64,000 nucleotides of DNA from Planctomycetaceae bacterium (lineage in GTDB: Bacteria > Planctomycetota > Planctomycetia > Planctomycetales > Planctomycetaceae). The number at the start of each line of letters is the position of its first letter. The stretch's first letter is position 1. The notes beneath the pieces were generated by a model, which saw only the letters and a list, made by a program, of their open reading frames with translations, did no database searches and was not told the DNA's origin. The position numbers and the translations under genes are program-made. Where the stretch lies: NCBI GenBank assembly GCA_015485495.1, contig WFTL01000152.1, positions 1 to 64,000 on the forward strand, in the 5' to 3' direction. Positions 46,043 to 57,700 of this stretch are shown here, piece after piece.

Positions 46043-47038
46043 ATGCGCTGCCGACTGCGATGCATGCTGATTCTGTGGCTGCTTTGTCCTGTCGTGCAGG
46101 CCGAAGACGTTTCCGGAATTCAGAAGCCGTTTCTGTGGGAATTTTCCGCTCCGGAATCCGGCGTCGTCTCTTATCTGTTCGGAACGATTCACGTCACCGA
46201 TCCGGAAATCACCAGGCTGCATCCGGATGTGCACGCGGCCTTCGACAAAGCGGAAGCGGTGTGGCTGGAAATCGATTTCGCTGAGGACGGACTCCGCCAG
46301 CAGGAAGCCATGTCGCTGAAGGCCGGACAGCGGCTGGAGGACCTGGTTTCGGGACAGACTCTCGCCCGCCTCGACGCCCGTCTGAAATCCATCAGTCCGT
46401 TTCTTTCCAGACGTTCCCTGCCGGAATACCACGTCATCCTGTGGCCTCTGGTTCTTTCCGCTCTGGAAGCTCAGCTTTCCCATCCGGGTCACCCGGTGAT
46501 GGACATGAAGCTGCAGACGCTGGCCCGTGAGGCGGGAAAAATCGCCGGAGGCCTGGAGGATCCGGAAACCCGGGTGCAGCTTCTTGTAGAAATGCCTCTG
46601 GACAGGCAGATCGAGTTTCTGGAGGCATCGCTGGATGTTCTGGACGAAGACGATCGCAGCAGCGTCCACCCGCTGGACGTTCTGACCCGTCTGTACTGCG
46701 CCGGCGACAGCGCACCGCTGGAAGCCTGGCTGGACAGGGAACTGAAGCGGCCGAAGATTTCTGATGAACTGCGGAAAGCGTTTGCGGATGCGCTGCTGAT
46801 TTCCCGCAATGAGGATCTGGCGGAGGCCATCGACCGGAAAGTACGGGCCATGCCGGATGCGGTCCACTTCGTGGCGGTGGGCACCGCCCATTGTCTGGGA
46901 TGCCGATCGGTTCCGGACCGGCTTCGGCAGCGCGGCTACGCAATTCGCCGTTCCGAAATCACAGCCGCTTCGACTTCGGACGCATCCGAAGAAGTACGTG
47001 AACAGCCGTCCGGCCGGGTTCAGGAACTGAGCAGATAG
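46043..47038 (+). CDS. TraB/GumN-family exported protein
   Basis: 331 residues with an N-terminal signal (about 1-20) ending VVQAED. Family signatures at both ends of the fold are present: YLFGTIHVTD (about 44-53) and FVAVGTAHCLG (about 274-284). The TraB/GumN group belongs to the Tiki-like/EreA superfamily of putative metal-dependent hydrolases, with conserved His in these motifs. Context gives no partner. The stop lies 19 bases inside the convergent HD-GYP-type gene. Confidence 0.85.
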   Translation: MRCRLRCMLILWLLCPVVQAEDVSGIQKPFLWEFSAPESGVVSYLFGTIHVTDPEITRLHPDVHAAFDKAEAVWLEIDFAEDGLRQQEAMSLKAGQRLEDLVSGQTLARLDARLKSISPFLSRRSLPEYHVILWPLVLSALEAQLSHPGHPVMDMKLQTLAREAGKIAGGLEDPETRVQLLVEMPLDRQIEFLEASLDVLDEDDRSSVHPLDVLTRLYCAGDSAPLEAWLDRELKRPKISDELRKAFADALLISRNEDLAEAIDRKVRAMPDAVHFVAVGTAHCLGCRSVPDRLRQRGYAIRRSEITAASTSDASEEVREQPSGRVQELSR

Positions 47039-49281
47039 CCGCGCAATTCGTGCACGATGCGAACGCAGCGTGTTTCGAACACGTCTGGATCCGGCTCGCG
47101 TCCGACCGGCCGCAGGACCACGCAGACCGAATAGACCGTCTTTTCCCGACCACTCATCGGATCGGTCCGACGACGGGTTTCGAACTGGACGTCGACCGTC
47201 ACCGGCTGGCGTTCCGGGCTGCGTCCCCACCGTCCGGTCCACCCCCGACGCCCCATCTGCAGCAGCAGATGCCCGCATTCCTGAAACTTCACTGTGGCCC
47301 CGGCGGCGGCAATGAAGGCGTCCAGTTTCAGAGCCGTCAGTTCCAGTGATGTGGACACGTGAATGCAGTCGTGGTACTGCAGCCCCCCGCTGTCCCTGCG
47401 CAGCCCGCAGGCTGTTTCTTCGCCGGTGCCCGCCGATTCGATTGCGGGGGCCAGTTCTTCGTCTTCACAGCACGTGGAGTTGCGACCGGCTTCCTTGGCG
47501 CGGAACAGGCAGACATCCGCCCGTTCCAGCAGAGTCTGAACGGAATCTCCCAGACGGGCTGCGGCCACACCGAACGACGACGTGACATTCAGTCCCGAAA
47601 TGCCGCCAATGGAACTGTTCTGGATGGCCTGCCGCAGCCGTTCGGCCCGTCGAACAGCGGACGCCAGGTCGGTGTCCGGACACAGCAGCACGAACTCTTC
47701 TCCGCCGTACCGCCCGATGATCTCACCGGAGTACGTTTCGTTCTGCAGAAGCTGCGTCAGATCCACGAGAACCTGATCGCCCGCTTTGTGACCGAAGGTG
47801 TCGTTGACGCTCTTGAAATGATCCACGTCCAGAAACACGACACTCAAAGGCCGCGATGCTTCGTGATTGTGGAAATCGTCGATCATGTGCCGCAGCTGCG
47901 TCTCCAGCTGTCCCCGGTTGGCAACTCCTGTCAGCGGATCCCGCGTGGCTGCCAGACGCAGTTCGGCATACTCGCGTGTCCGCCGCCGCACCCCGCTCCG
48001 GCTGCGGAACAGCTGCACAACACCGACCGGTTTTTCGGATTGCGGACCGAGCGGCAGGGTGTACACATCCACACTGAGCTGCTGAGTGTCATGAACGGTG
48101 CAGACGCGACTGCAGAACTGCGCCCGGCCGCTGCGCAGGACCTGAGGAACGATTTCTTCCTGCGGTGTGTTCATGCTGCGGCGGCCCGTCTGTGTCACGG
48201 GAGACAGTCGCACATCGGCTGATCGCCACGACCGACCCAGCATCTGAGGGACAGAACGTCCCGACAGGCCCGGCATGCCGTCCGACCAGATGCGGTACTG
48301 TCCGGATTCGCTGAGCAGAAAATAGCCGTCGTAGAGTGTCTGAAACTCATACAGCATCTGCAGAATCTGGGTGACGACGATGACTTCGTTCCGAGCCTCC
48401 TCGGAAACCGCGGACGGCCGGTCTTTCGTGAACGGGTCGGTCTGAGGAAGCAGGCGGTGTCCTTCGGATTCGTGCCAGCGGGCCAGAGTACTGATGATGG
48501 TGCCGTCGTAGCGGGTGCCTTCCTGGTCCCGCAGAATCTGCATCACTTCCCGGTGGGGCATACCGCGACGCCAGGGCTTCGGACTGCTGAGAGAATCATA
48601 CGCGTCTGCGACGGCCAGAATCCGGGATCCCAGAGGGATCTGCCGGAGATCGGAGACCGCATCGCGTTCCACTCCGGCCGCGTCGTAGTTCTGGTACAGC
48701 GCTGTCAGAATGGCAATCAGTTCTCCCTGCGCGTGCAGTGCCTGAAGCAGACAGACGGCGGCCTGATGGTGCTGTGAAATGACATCGCTTTCTTCACAGC
48801 TCAGACGGCCCGGTTTGCGAAGCATGTGTTCCGGAACACCGATTTTTCCCAGATCGTGCAGCACGGCGGCCACTTCCAGAACACGCTGCTCCGAATCGTC
48901 CCATCCCAGGCACCGGGCCAGACCGGTGGCAATCGTGGCCATGCGTTCGCCATGACGGATGAGGGCCGGATCCCGCAGCTTCATGATGCGCAACAGCAGC
49001 AGCATGGCGCTGTGAGGAATCACAGAACCTTCCTGCTGCCGAACTGCCGCATCGCGGCCGATCCGGTCCGACAGCGTCAGCAGACTGGCGGCGACGGCCG
49101 AAGTGTCGGTTGGAACCGCGGCGATCAGATCTGCGGCCGCACTGTCTGGTCGGGAGGTCTGGAGAGCCGAATTCACGGGAAGACTTTCAGCATACGTTCG
49201 GGGCACCGTTTCGGCAGACAGATCGCCGGGCGGTGTCATCGGATATGCCAGCGCGGTGTGGTCTGCGCCCGGCCCGAACAC
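47020..49281 (-). CDS. HD-GYP-like and GGDEF protein with new C-terminal domain
   Basis: 753 residues in four parts: a polar N-terminus; an HD hydrolase domain (about 85-265) with H110, the HD pair in LHDLGKIG (142-143) and HH (171-172); a PAS-like region (about 305-430); an intact GGDEF with GGEEF (526-530) that should make cyclic di-GMP; then a C-terminal region (about 600-753) of no family I can name. In the HD domain the family segment HHExxDGxGYP reads ALYQNYDAAGVER (194-206), so the GYP motif is lost and phosphodiesterase activity is doubtful. The start shown is GTG 49281; ATG 49239 is possible. The 3' end overlaps the convergent TraB/GumN gene by 19 bases. Confidence 0.88.
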   Translation of the reverse strand: MFGPGADHTALAYPMTPPGDLSAETVPRTYAESLPVNSALQTSRPDSAAADLIAAVPTDTSAVAASLLTLSDRIGRDAAVRQQEGSVIPHSAMLLLLRIMKLRDPALIRHGERMATIATGLARCLGWDDSEQRVLEVAAVLHDLGKIGVPEHMLRKPGRLSCEESDVISQHHQAAVCLLQALHAQGELIAILTALYQNYDAAGVERDAVSDLRQIPLGSRILAVADAYDSLSSPKPWRRGMPHREVMQILRDQEGTRYDGTIISTLARWHESEGHRLLPQTDPFTKDRPSAVSEEARNEVIVVTQILQMLYEFQTLYDGYFLLSESGQYRIWSDGMPGLSGRSVPQMLGRSWRSADVRLSPVTQTGRRSMNTPQEEIVPQVLRSGRAQFCSRVCTVHDTQQLSVDVYTLPLGPQSEKPVGVVQLFRSRSGVRRRTREYAELRLAATRDPLTGVANRGQLETQLRHMIDDFHNHEASRPLSVVFLDVDHFKSVNDTFGHKAGDQVLVDLTQLLQNETYSGEIIGRYGGEEFVLLCPDTDLASAVRRAERLRQAIQNSSIGGISGLNVTSSFGVAAARLGDSVQTLLERADVCLFRAKEAGRNSTCCEDEELAPAIESAGTGEETACGLRRDSGGLQYHDCIHVSTSLELTALKLDAFIAAAGATVKFQECGHLLLQMGRRGWTGRWGRSPERQPVTVDVQFETRRRTDPMSGREKTVYSVCVVLRPVGREPDPDVFETRCVRIVHELRGYLLSS

Positions 49282-49412
49282 CCACGCAGTCCAACTGTAG
49301 GCCAGGAAAACATCGCGTGTTTCCGGCAGGGAACGTCTGAGCCGGCGAATTGCCGAGCTGCCAGCCGTCCCAGTCGGTACAACCGGACCGCGGTCTGTTT
49401 CAAAAAGGAGAG

Positions 49413-49458
49413 AACGGCACTTCGGTCATCACCCGATTATTCCGACCGAAGTGCCGTT
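49413..49458 (-). terminator. Perfect 15-bp hairpin terminator
   Basis: The stem AACGGCACTTCGGTC pairs perfectly with GACCGAAGTGCCGTT around a 16-base loop. On the minus strand it is followed by CTCTCCTTTTTG, a T-tract, so it should end the small gene at 49529-50080. Confidence 0.75.
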
Positions 49459-49528
49459 GCCCTGCCCGGTTTCTGCGTGTGGCCGGCACGTCCGGCATCA
49501 CCCGCTTTTCTGTTTCAGCACGCCGGTG

Positions 49529-50080
49529 TCATGGAATGACGGCTCCCGAAGCCGTGATATGCAGACCGGAAGGCGCATAGCGGGGCGGTTCCGCGAGAAG
49601 TTCCAGTTGAACGCGATCTTCCGTCGGAGTCCGGCCTGTCAGGGTCAGGAGACATCGCGTGCCGGGATCACCGCTGTCCGGATCGGCATTGCTGATGGAA
49701 TACCATTCCAGCCGGTCGACAGCATCGAACAGGGGGATCAGGCGGGTGATATCCAGACGAAAGCTGGCATGTTCGATCTGTCCGTCCCGGGGACCTCCGA
49801 TGATTTCCGATGTTCCCAGATACATCCGAACCAGCCACCCCTGTTCGTCCAGCCGACAGTCGTATCCGACGCGGGCCACATCGCACAGCGGTTCGAACAG
49901 ATCGGCAACCTGCTGAACCAGATGCCTGAGCCACTCCGGGCGTCGGTCTTTGTTCCGGCGTCGCGATGCAAGGGCGTCCAGCTGCTGCAGGAGTTCTTCT
50001 GGTGACATGGATTTGATGGATTCGGACGAAGGCAGGAAGGAAAGGAAAGAAAACTGTTCGCCCTCCGGGGCCCGCCGCAT
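49529..50080 (-). CDS. Hypothetical cytoplasmic protein
   Basis: 183 residues without a signal or membrane segment. The N-terminal 60 residues are helical and charged (LLQQLDALASRRRNK), and the rest is beta-rich with paired hydrophobic strands (WLVRMYLGTSEIIGG, ASFRLDITRLIPLFDAV). No family is recognised and no motif is catalytic-looking. Supporting it as real: a clean ATG, codon use like its neighbours, a strong hairpin terminator 70 bases downstream, and isolation from other genes. Divergent from the prepilin-peptidase-like gene. Confidence 0.6.
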   Translation of the reverse strand: MRRAPEGEQFSFLSFLPSSESIKSMSPEELLQQLDALASRRRNKDRRPEWLRHLVQQVADLFEPLCDVARVGYDCRLDEQGWLVRMYLGTSEIIGGPRDGQIEHASFRLDITRLIPLFDAVDRLEWYSISNADPDSGDPGTRCLLTLTGRTPTEDRVQLELLAEPPRYAPSGLHITASGAVIP

Positions 50081-50638
50081 TCGTCCCTGTCGATCGCTGC
50101 AGCCCGAACGGTGAAAACGGCTGCAGGCGGAATCACCCGAAACGGATGATGTCTGATGACCGGCGTGTTGGTTCTATCGGGAGGACCCGCCGGTCAGTTG
50201 ACCGAAAGCCTGTTCTGACAGGCAGTTGAACGTCGTGTGTGTGCATCGTACGTCTGACGATCAGCCGCAATCATTACGACAGCCCTGCGGGTTGGTCCGG
50301 CTGATCCGGGCCCGCCACCTGCGCCGGGCTGCTCATGCCGAACATAACGAATGAACTTTCCGCAGCCGTTCCGGAGCCGGGATCTGTTCCACGGCGCGCC
50401 GAAAGAACTCATGCGGGCAGCCGGTTCCCCCGCGCGGACGGCTGCGCCGGCCAGGCCGTTTCGCACTGGAATTTGCGAGAGCGGACGTTACCGTCTGGGA
50501 GACTCCGGTCGGCCAGGAATTCCTGCTGTGGACATGCCGCGGGCCGGCCCCAATCCGTTCCGCTGTTCACAGCGTTCTGCCGTTCTCCGCAGCCTTCCGC
50601 AGCGAACGCGCAGCGTCTGTGCTGTCTCCACACCGTCC
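50081..50638. other. Divergent gap of 558 bases, no gene recognised
   Basis: Separates the small hypothetical (minus) from the prepilin-peptidase-like gene (plus). The + frame is open from 50351 into the latter, but the extra 96 residues are Arg/Pro-rich and look non-coding. Both promoters should lie here. Confidence 0.4.
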
Positions 50639-51790
50639 ATGGAAGATCTCCTGATTCGCATCGGCCTGTCTCTGAACACCGTCATGGCGGGCGTGTGGAT
50701 CTTCGTGCTGGGGGCGTGCGTCGGCAGTTTTCTGAACGTGGTCATTTATCGCCTGCCGGCCGGACTGGCTCTCAGCCATCCTCCGTCCCGCTGTCCGGCC
50801 TGCGGAACGGAACTGGCCGCCCGCGACAACATCCCGATTCTGGGATGGATTCTGCTGCGGGGACGCTGTCGCTACTGCAGCGAACCGATTTCTCCCCGCT
50901 ATCCGCTCATCGAAACCATCGCCGGCCTCATGTTTCTCATCCTGTTCCTGCAGGAAACCAGCTCAGGCGCGGCCAGCCTGCCGCTGGTCCGGCCACTGCC
51001 GTTCCGGATCAGCGCTCTGGATGCCGTACTGAGGTTCGGACGCTGGGAACTGGTCGGATGGTTTCTGCTGCACAGTTTCTATCTGATGCTCGTACTGGCC
51101 CTGTGCATGACAGCCCTGGACGGACATCGTCCTCCGGCCGTTCTCACGAAAACCGGTGTCCTGCTGGTTCTGGTCACGGCACTGATATGGCCAGGACTGT
51201 TTCCCGTGCACCTGGTGAACCCGCTTCCGGACCCGCTTCGTTCGTACTGGGGAATCCGCTGGCAGACGGACTGGCTGCCAGGCCGTCCGCTGATGTTCGG
51301 TGTCGGTCTGTCCGGTCCGATGGATGCTCTGGCTGGCCTGCTGTCGGGCTGTGTGACCGGCTGGCTGGCTTCCGGAACCGTCGGCCGCACTCATCCCGAA
51401 GGACGCCTCCTGAACAGCGTGCTCATTCTGGCGGGCGTGTTCTGCGGCTGGCAGATGACCTGGCCGCTGCTGGCGCTGTTTCTGTTCGTGACGGCCGGGC
51501 TGGCAGCCTGTTCTGCTTCGCTGAGACGAACGACCCTGCCGCCCCTGGTCTTTGCGATCACAGCCTGCCTGCTGCTGTACTGGTCCCGCCTGCTCAACGG
51601 AACCACGCTGATCCGCTACGACGGCTGGCGGTGGACGGCCGCCTCGGCAGCCGTCGACTGGGCATGCACCATCGGAATCCTGACCGCACTGTCTCTGATT
51701 CTGATGTTCATTCTTCCTTCGCATTACGCGGAGTCGGCTGATCCGTCAGCCACCGCCGAAACGCATCCGACACCTGATCGGCTTCCGTGA
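50639..51790 (+). CDS. Prepilin-peptidase-like membrane protein (A24 type)
   Basis: 383-residue multi-helix protein. The N-terminal part matches the cytoplasmic methylase region of type IV prepilin peptidases: [12 protein letters not shown] (29-40), two CxxC pairs (C52/C55, C77/C80), [17 protein letters not shown] and SPRYPLIE. The two catalytic Asp positions can be placed at D161 (TALDGH) and D229 (SGPMDALAG), but the second lacks the GxGD context of active peptidases, so activity is uncertain. ATG 50639 begins the first helix. No pilin genes are nearby. Its last 83 bases overlap the convergent uvrA gene. Confidence 0.8.
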   Translation: MEDLLIRIGLSLNTVMAGVWIFVLGACVGSFLNVVIYRLPAGLALSHPPSRCPACGTELAARDNIPILGWILLRGRCRYCSEPISPRYPLIETIAGLMFLILFLQETSSGAASLPLVRPLPFRISALDAVLRFGRWELVGWFLLHSFYLMLVLALCMTALDGHRPPAVLTKTGVLLVLVTALIWPGLFPVHLVNPLPDPLRSYWGIRWQTDWLPGRPLMFGVGLSGPMDALAGLLSGCVTGWLASGTVGRTHPEGRLLNSVLILAGVFCGWQMTWPLLALFLFVTAGLAACSASLRRTTLPPLVFAITACLLLYWSRLLNGTTLIRYDGWRWTAASAAVDWACTIGILTALSLILMFILPSHYAESADPSATAETHPTPDRLP

Positions 51791-54700
51791 ACCGGAAGCG
51801 AACGGCATCCAGATCGCTGCGATGCGGTCTGATCGTGCGGTCGGCACCCAGATCAGCAATCGCTCCGACGGCGACCGATCCGGTCGGAACAAACAGAATC
51901 AGGTGAACACCGTCTTTGCGTTTGGTATGCAGTTCGGCCGCCGGTGATCCGTCACGAGACTTCCATCGGATCCGTGTCCGCAGACCGTAGTCGACCTCCG
52001 CATCGGCAAAGGCAGCTTCCACTTCCGGCAGCAGACGCTCCAGTGTCTCCATCGTCCAGCCCACCCGTCCCCGGGCAGGCAGACCCTTTTTCATCAGATG
52101 CCACTTTCTTCCCAGATGTTTCCAGGGCATCAGGTCAGCCGGGCGCTGCTGCGCCTTTTCCGCCCGACTCAGCCAGGATTCCACCGCCGTCTGCAGAAAC
52201 TTCCGAAACGCGGCCGTGTCGATTTCATCCTTCTTCCACACTTTGATGGACACTTCCTGCCAGCCGCCGGCGGCACGGCGTACCCGAATCCGCGGGCCCG
52301 TGCTGTAGTAATGCATGTCTTCCACATCATCGATGGGAGTCAGACAGAGCTGGTCGGACAGAGTGGCCGCATCGAACGTGCCGCGACGGACCCGAAAACA
52401 CAGTGTCAGCAGCCACTCATGTCCCGTACGGGCGTGCAGCAGCCACCCCAGACAGTCCGTCGCCCTCACTTCGACAATACTGCGGTGATTCCAGACGGCC
52501 GGTTTCAGCCGGCTGTCCTGGGCCAGCAGGTCGGTGACGAACTTCAGTGCCTCGGCATCCCAGCGGCAGCGGCGTCCATTGGCGCTGACACACTGCTCCA
52601 GATGCCATTTTCTGCCATCCACTTCCCACGGCAGCCGGGTCTCCTTCTGAAGCAGATCGTCCTTCTGACCATTCGTTCGGTCTTCGGCCGTTTCCCGCAC
52701 ATCGAACACTTCAATGCGGCCGCGTTTCGACGTGTTCAGCACGGGGCCGAGCAGTTCTCCTGTCCAGGATCTCCGGCCGGACCGACTCTTTTTCAGAGAA
52801 ACGGCCTGGGCAGCCACGTCTTCAGGCGTTCCGGCCGCGACGATCTGCCCACCGGCCGCGCCGGCTTCCGGTCCCAGATCCACAATCCAGTCGGCCGTCT
52901 TGATCACATCGAGATTGTGTTCGATGACCACGACCGTATGCCCCTGTTCCACCAGGCTGTTCAGAACACTCAGCAGCCGCACAATGTCGTCGAAGTGCAG
53001 ACCCGTTGTCGGTTCGTCCAGCAGAAACAGCGTGTGCCCGGATCGCGGCCGCGACAGTTCGGCCGCCAGACGAAGACGCTGAGCTTCTCCGCCGCTGAGC
53101 GTTGGCGCGGACTGTCCCAGCCGAAGATATCCCAGACCGATTGCCGCCAGAATCGACAGAGGAGCCCGAATGCGGGGCACGTCGGCGAAGACGTCCAGTG
53201 CCCTGTCGACCGACATGTCCAGAACGTCGGCAATCGAAAAGCCTCGAAACGTCACGGTCAGTGTTTCGCTGTTGTAGCGCCGACCCCGGCACGTGCTGCA
53301 TTCCACCCACACGTCAGGAAGAAAATGCATTTCGATTTTCTTCTGTCCCATTCCCTCGCAGTCGTCGCATCGACCGCCCGCACGATTGAAGCTGAAACGT
53401 CCCGGGCGATACCCCCGTACACGGGCTTCCGGCATGCGACAGAACAGTTCCCGAATGGAATCGAAGACGCCCGTGTAAGTTGCAGGATTCGATGCCGGAG
53501 TGCTGCCGATCGGGTTCTGATCCACCACGCAGATGCGGGACAGATGCTCCATTCCCAGAAGCTCCCGATACGGCCCCGGAGTTTCAGCCGCCAGGCCCAG
53601 ACGCCGGGCCACGGCGGGCGCCAGCGTGTTGATGATGAGCGAACTTTTGCCGCTGCCGCTGACGCCGGTGATGCACGTGAACGTTCCCAGAGGAATCATC
53701 AGGTCGACGTTCCGCAGATTGTGCTGACCGGCTCCCAGAAGCTGCAGCAGAGGGCGGTCTGTCTTCGGAATGGCCGGACTGCTCCCGTTCCGGCGCCGCT
53801 TTTTCCGGCGGCTCTTTCCGGATGACGCCGACGAAACGTCTGCTCCTGTCTCTGACAGAATCCGCCGCTGTTCGGGAACCGGAATGTCCTGCCGACCGCC
53901 CAGGTAGCGACCGGTCAGCGATTTTTTCGTCTGGCGGCTGAGCTGGCGGGGCGTTCCTTCTGCAACGACCACTCCGCCCAGACGGCCGGCTCCCGGACCG
54001 AAATCGTAAAGTCGATCGGCTGCCTGCAGCACTTCACGGTCGTGTTCCACCAGCAGAACGGTGTTTCCCAGGTCCCGCAGACGCCGCAGGGCATTCAACA
54101 GACGACCGTTGTCGCGCGGATGCAGTCCGATCGTGGGTTCGTCCAGCACGTAAAGGACACCTGTCAGTGAACGTCCCACCTGCCCGGCCAGGCGAATGCG
54201 CTGCGATTCTCCTCCGGACAGAGTCGGCATGGAACGATCGAGCGTCAGATAGTTCAGTCCAACTTCGTTCAGAAACGTCAGGCGATGAACGGCTTCCTTC
54301 AGCAGATCTCCGGCAATGCGTTTCTGTGCGGCGGTCAGTTTCAGTCGTCGCAGAAACTTCAGACTTTCTTCCAGCGGCATTCGCGACAGCTGAGGCAGGG
54401 TGACGCCATTCAGCTGCACGGCTGCCGCGATTTCATTCAGCCGGGTTCCGCCGCACGCACTGCAGTCCTTTTCACCGGCCATGTCGGCCAGACGCTTCCG
54501 ATAGTCCCACGACAGCCGTGACGCCTGTTCCATCGCCGGATAAATACCCCGATAGCGAATCCGCAGAGCAGCCCCTTCGGACGGCACATCGATCCAGCAG
54601 TTGTCATCGCCATAAAGAATTCGCCTCTGCTGGTCGGCGGTCAGTCGGTACCAGGGTTCATCCAGAGACACCCCGAAAGCCCTGGCCACCGCTTCCAGCA

Positions 54701-57700
54701 GCCTGCCGAATACCGCCTGGCGTTCAGGATCCGGCCATGCTCCGATGGCCCCCTCACGCAGACTCCGTTCCGGACTCGTGACCAGCAGTGCCTGACTGGC
54801 ACCATATTCCGTTCCCAGTCCTTCGCATGAAGGACACCAGCCCAGAGGGCTGTTGAATGAAAACTGCTGTGGTCCGGGCCGATCATACGAATATCCGCAT
54901 TCGAAACACGACAGGTGCAGGCTGTACAGATGAGTGTCCCAGTCGCACTCTGCGGTCCGGCTGTCTGCAACGGCAGCGGAAAGAACTCCCTGGCCCAGGT
55001 GGAGCGCTGCTTCGACGGAATCCGTGATCCGGCTGCGTGCCCGGCCGTCGACAACAACTCTGTCCACGACCACTTCCACATCATGCGTCCGCTGGTGGGT
55101 GAGCTTCGGAACCGCATCCAGCGAGTGTGTGGTTCCGTCGATGCGGACACGAACGAATCCATCGGACTGCAGGCGGCGGAAGGCAGTTTCATACGATGTC
55201 TGACGATCCACTTCGTACGGCGCCAGCAGCAGCAGACGCGTGCCCTGCGGAAACTTCAGCAGAGACTGAACGATTTCATCCGTTGTCTGCTGCTGAGCCT
55301 GTCGGCCGCATGTCGGACAGTGGACCGTTCCCAGCCGCGCATACAGAACCCTCAGATAATCATGGATCTCCGTCACCGTTCCCACGGTCGAACGCGGCGT
55401 GGAACCGGTCGTCTTCTGTTCGATGGCGACAGCCGGACTGAGTCCCTGAATGCTGTCCACCTTCGGCCGCGGCATGCGCCCCAGAAACTGTCTGGCATAG
55501 GCCGACAGGCTTTCCACGTACCGCCGCTGGCCTTCGGCATAAAGCGTGTCCATGGCCAGGGAGGTTTTGCCGCTGCCGCTGGGACCGCAGAACACACTCA
55601 TCGTGTTCCGCGGCAGCTGCAGATCGATGTTCTGCAGGTTGTGCTGAGCGGCTCCTGTGATGCGGATCCGGTCAGAAAACACGAACGGGTCCCCCGAACG
55701 GTGCGTCCCGTTTCGCTCGCCGGACGACGTGCGGCGGTGCCAGGGCTTCAGACCCAGAAGCGGTCGCAGAGCCGCACCGGTGTGGGACCTGCGCGACGCA
55801 GCCACGGCTTCCGGAGTTCCCTCACACACGATCGTCCCGCCGCCCGCTCCGCCTTCCGGCCCCATATCGATGATCCAGTCGGCCGTTTTGATCACATCCA
55901 GATTGTGCTCCACAACGATCACCGTGTTGCCGGCATCCACAAATCCGTGCAGCACCTGCAGCAGCCGATGGACATCGGCGAAATGCAGCCCGGTGGTCGG
56001 TTCGTCCAGTACGTACAGCGTGCGTCCGGTGGATCGTTTGCCCAGTTCCCGGGCCAGTTTGATCCGCTGGGCTTCTCCGCCGCTGAGTGTCGGGGAGGGC
56101 TGTCCGAGCTGCATGTAATCCAGACCCACGTCGCACAGAGTCTTCAGCAGCCGGTGAATCCTGGGCACGTTTTCGAACAGGGCCAGAGCGTCACGCACTT
56201 CCAGACGCAGGACATCGGCGATGCTGTGATCCCGAAACGTGACATCCAGTGTTTCCTGACTGAAACGACGGCCCTGACACACATCGCAGGGGACCCAGAT
56301 GTCGGCCAGAAAATCCATTTCCAGACGCGTGGCACCGTGCCCTTCACACGCTTCACAGCGGCCGCTGGCGACGTTGAAACTGAAGCGTCCCGGACGATAT
56401 CCCCGCATCCGCGATGCCGGCAGTTCGGCAAACAGACGGCGGATTTCGTCGAACACTTTGACATACGTGGCCGGATTGGAGCGGGGAGTCCGTCCGATGG
56501 GCGACTGATCGATATCGATCGCCCGGTCGATCCGGTCCAGTCCCGTCACCTGGTCATGGTCCCCCGGTTCCCCGCGTCCCTGATTGACGTCGCGATTGAG
56601 CACCGGCCACAGAATGTCGCTCACCAGAGAACTCTTGCCGCTTCCGCTGACTCCCGTGACACAGATGAATCGGCCCAGCGGAAAGGAGACATCGATTTCT
56701 TTGAGATTGTTGTGGCGGGCCCCGCGGACTGTGATCGCTGCACCGGATCCGCCGCGCCGATGATCCGGCACTTCGATGCGCTGCTTTCCGCTCAGATACT
56801 GCCCTGTCACGCTTCTGTCGGCCTTCAGGAGGCGGCTCAAGGAACCGCTGAACACGACCTGTCCGCCCCGGCTGCCAGGTCCGGGCCCGAAATCCACGAT
56901 GTGATCGGCCGCCCGTATCGTGTCTTCATCGTGTTCCACCACGATGACCGTGTTCCCCTGATCGCGCAGCCGTTTCAGGCTGTCCAGCAGCATCCGATTG
57001 TCCCGCGGATGCAGCCCAATGGATGGTTCATCCAGGATGTAGACAACGCCCACCAGACCGCAGCCGATCTGTCCGGCCAGGCGAATCCTCTGCATTTCAC
57101 CGCCGGACAGCGTCGGTGCGGCACGGTCCAGCGTCAGATAATGCAGACCGCACTGCAGAAGGAATCCCAGACGGCCCCGGATTTCCTTCAGGGCTTCTTC
57201 CGCGATGTACTGCTGAACGTCATCGAGTTTCAAAGACGAAAAGAATTCGGCTGCTTCGGAAATCGTCAGCGAACAGACCTCCGGAAGACTCAGTTCCTTC
57301 CCGTGCCGATGGCGGCCGCCGAATCGGCGGCTGTTCGTCCGGATGCGCACATGACGCGCCTGTTCATTCAGACGTGTGCCGCCGCAGCTGCCGCAGCGGA
57401 CGATTTCCAGGTGTTTTTCGATCTGCCGGCGGCGCAGAGGATTCCGCGATGTCCGGTACTCATCAAGCAGGCGGGGAATCCATCCTTCCCAGCGGCCGCC
57501 GTGTTTCCAGGAACCGCCCCGATGTCCGTAAGTGAACGTGATATGCCGGTCGCCGGTTCCGTGCAGCCACATGCGCTGCGCGTCTTCCGGCAGATCCTTC
57601 CACTTCGTTTTCAGCAGCGTGCCCGATGGCAGCCCGGTGTCTTTTTCGATGGCTGCGGCCGCTCCTTTCAGGATATGTCGAGACCAGCGGTTCAGCCGCC

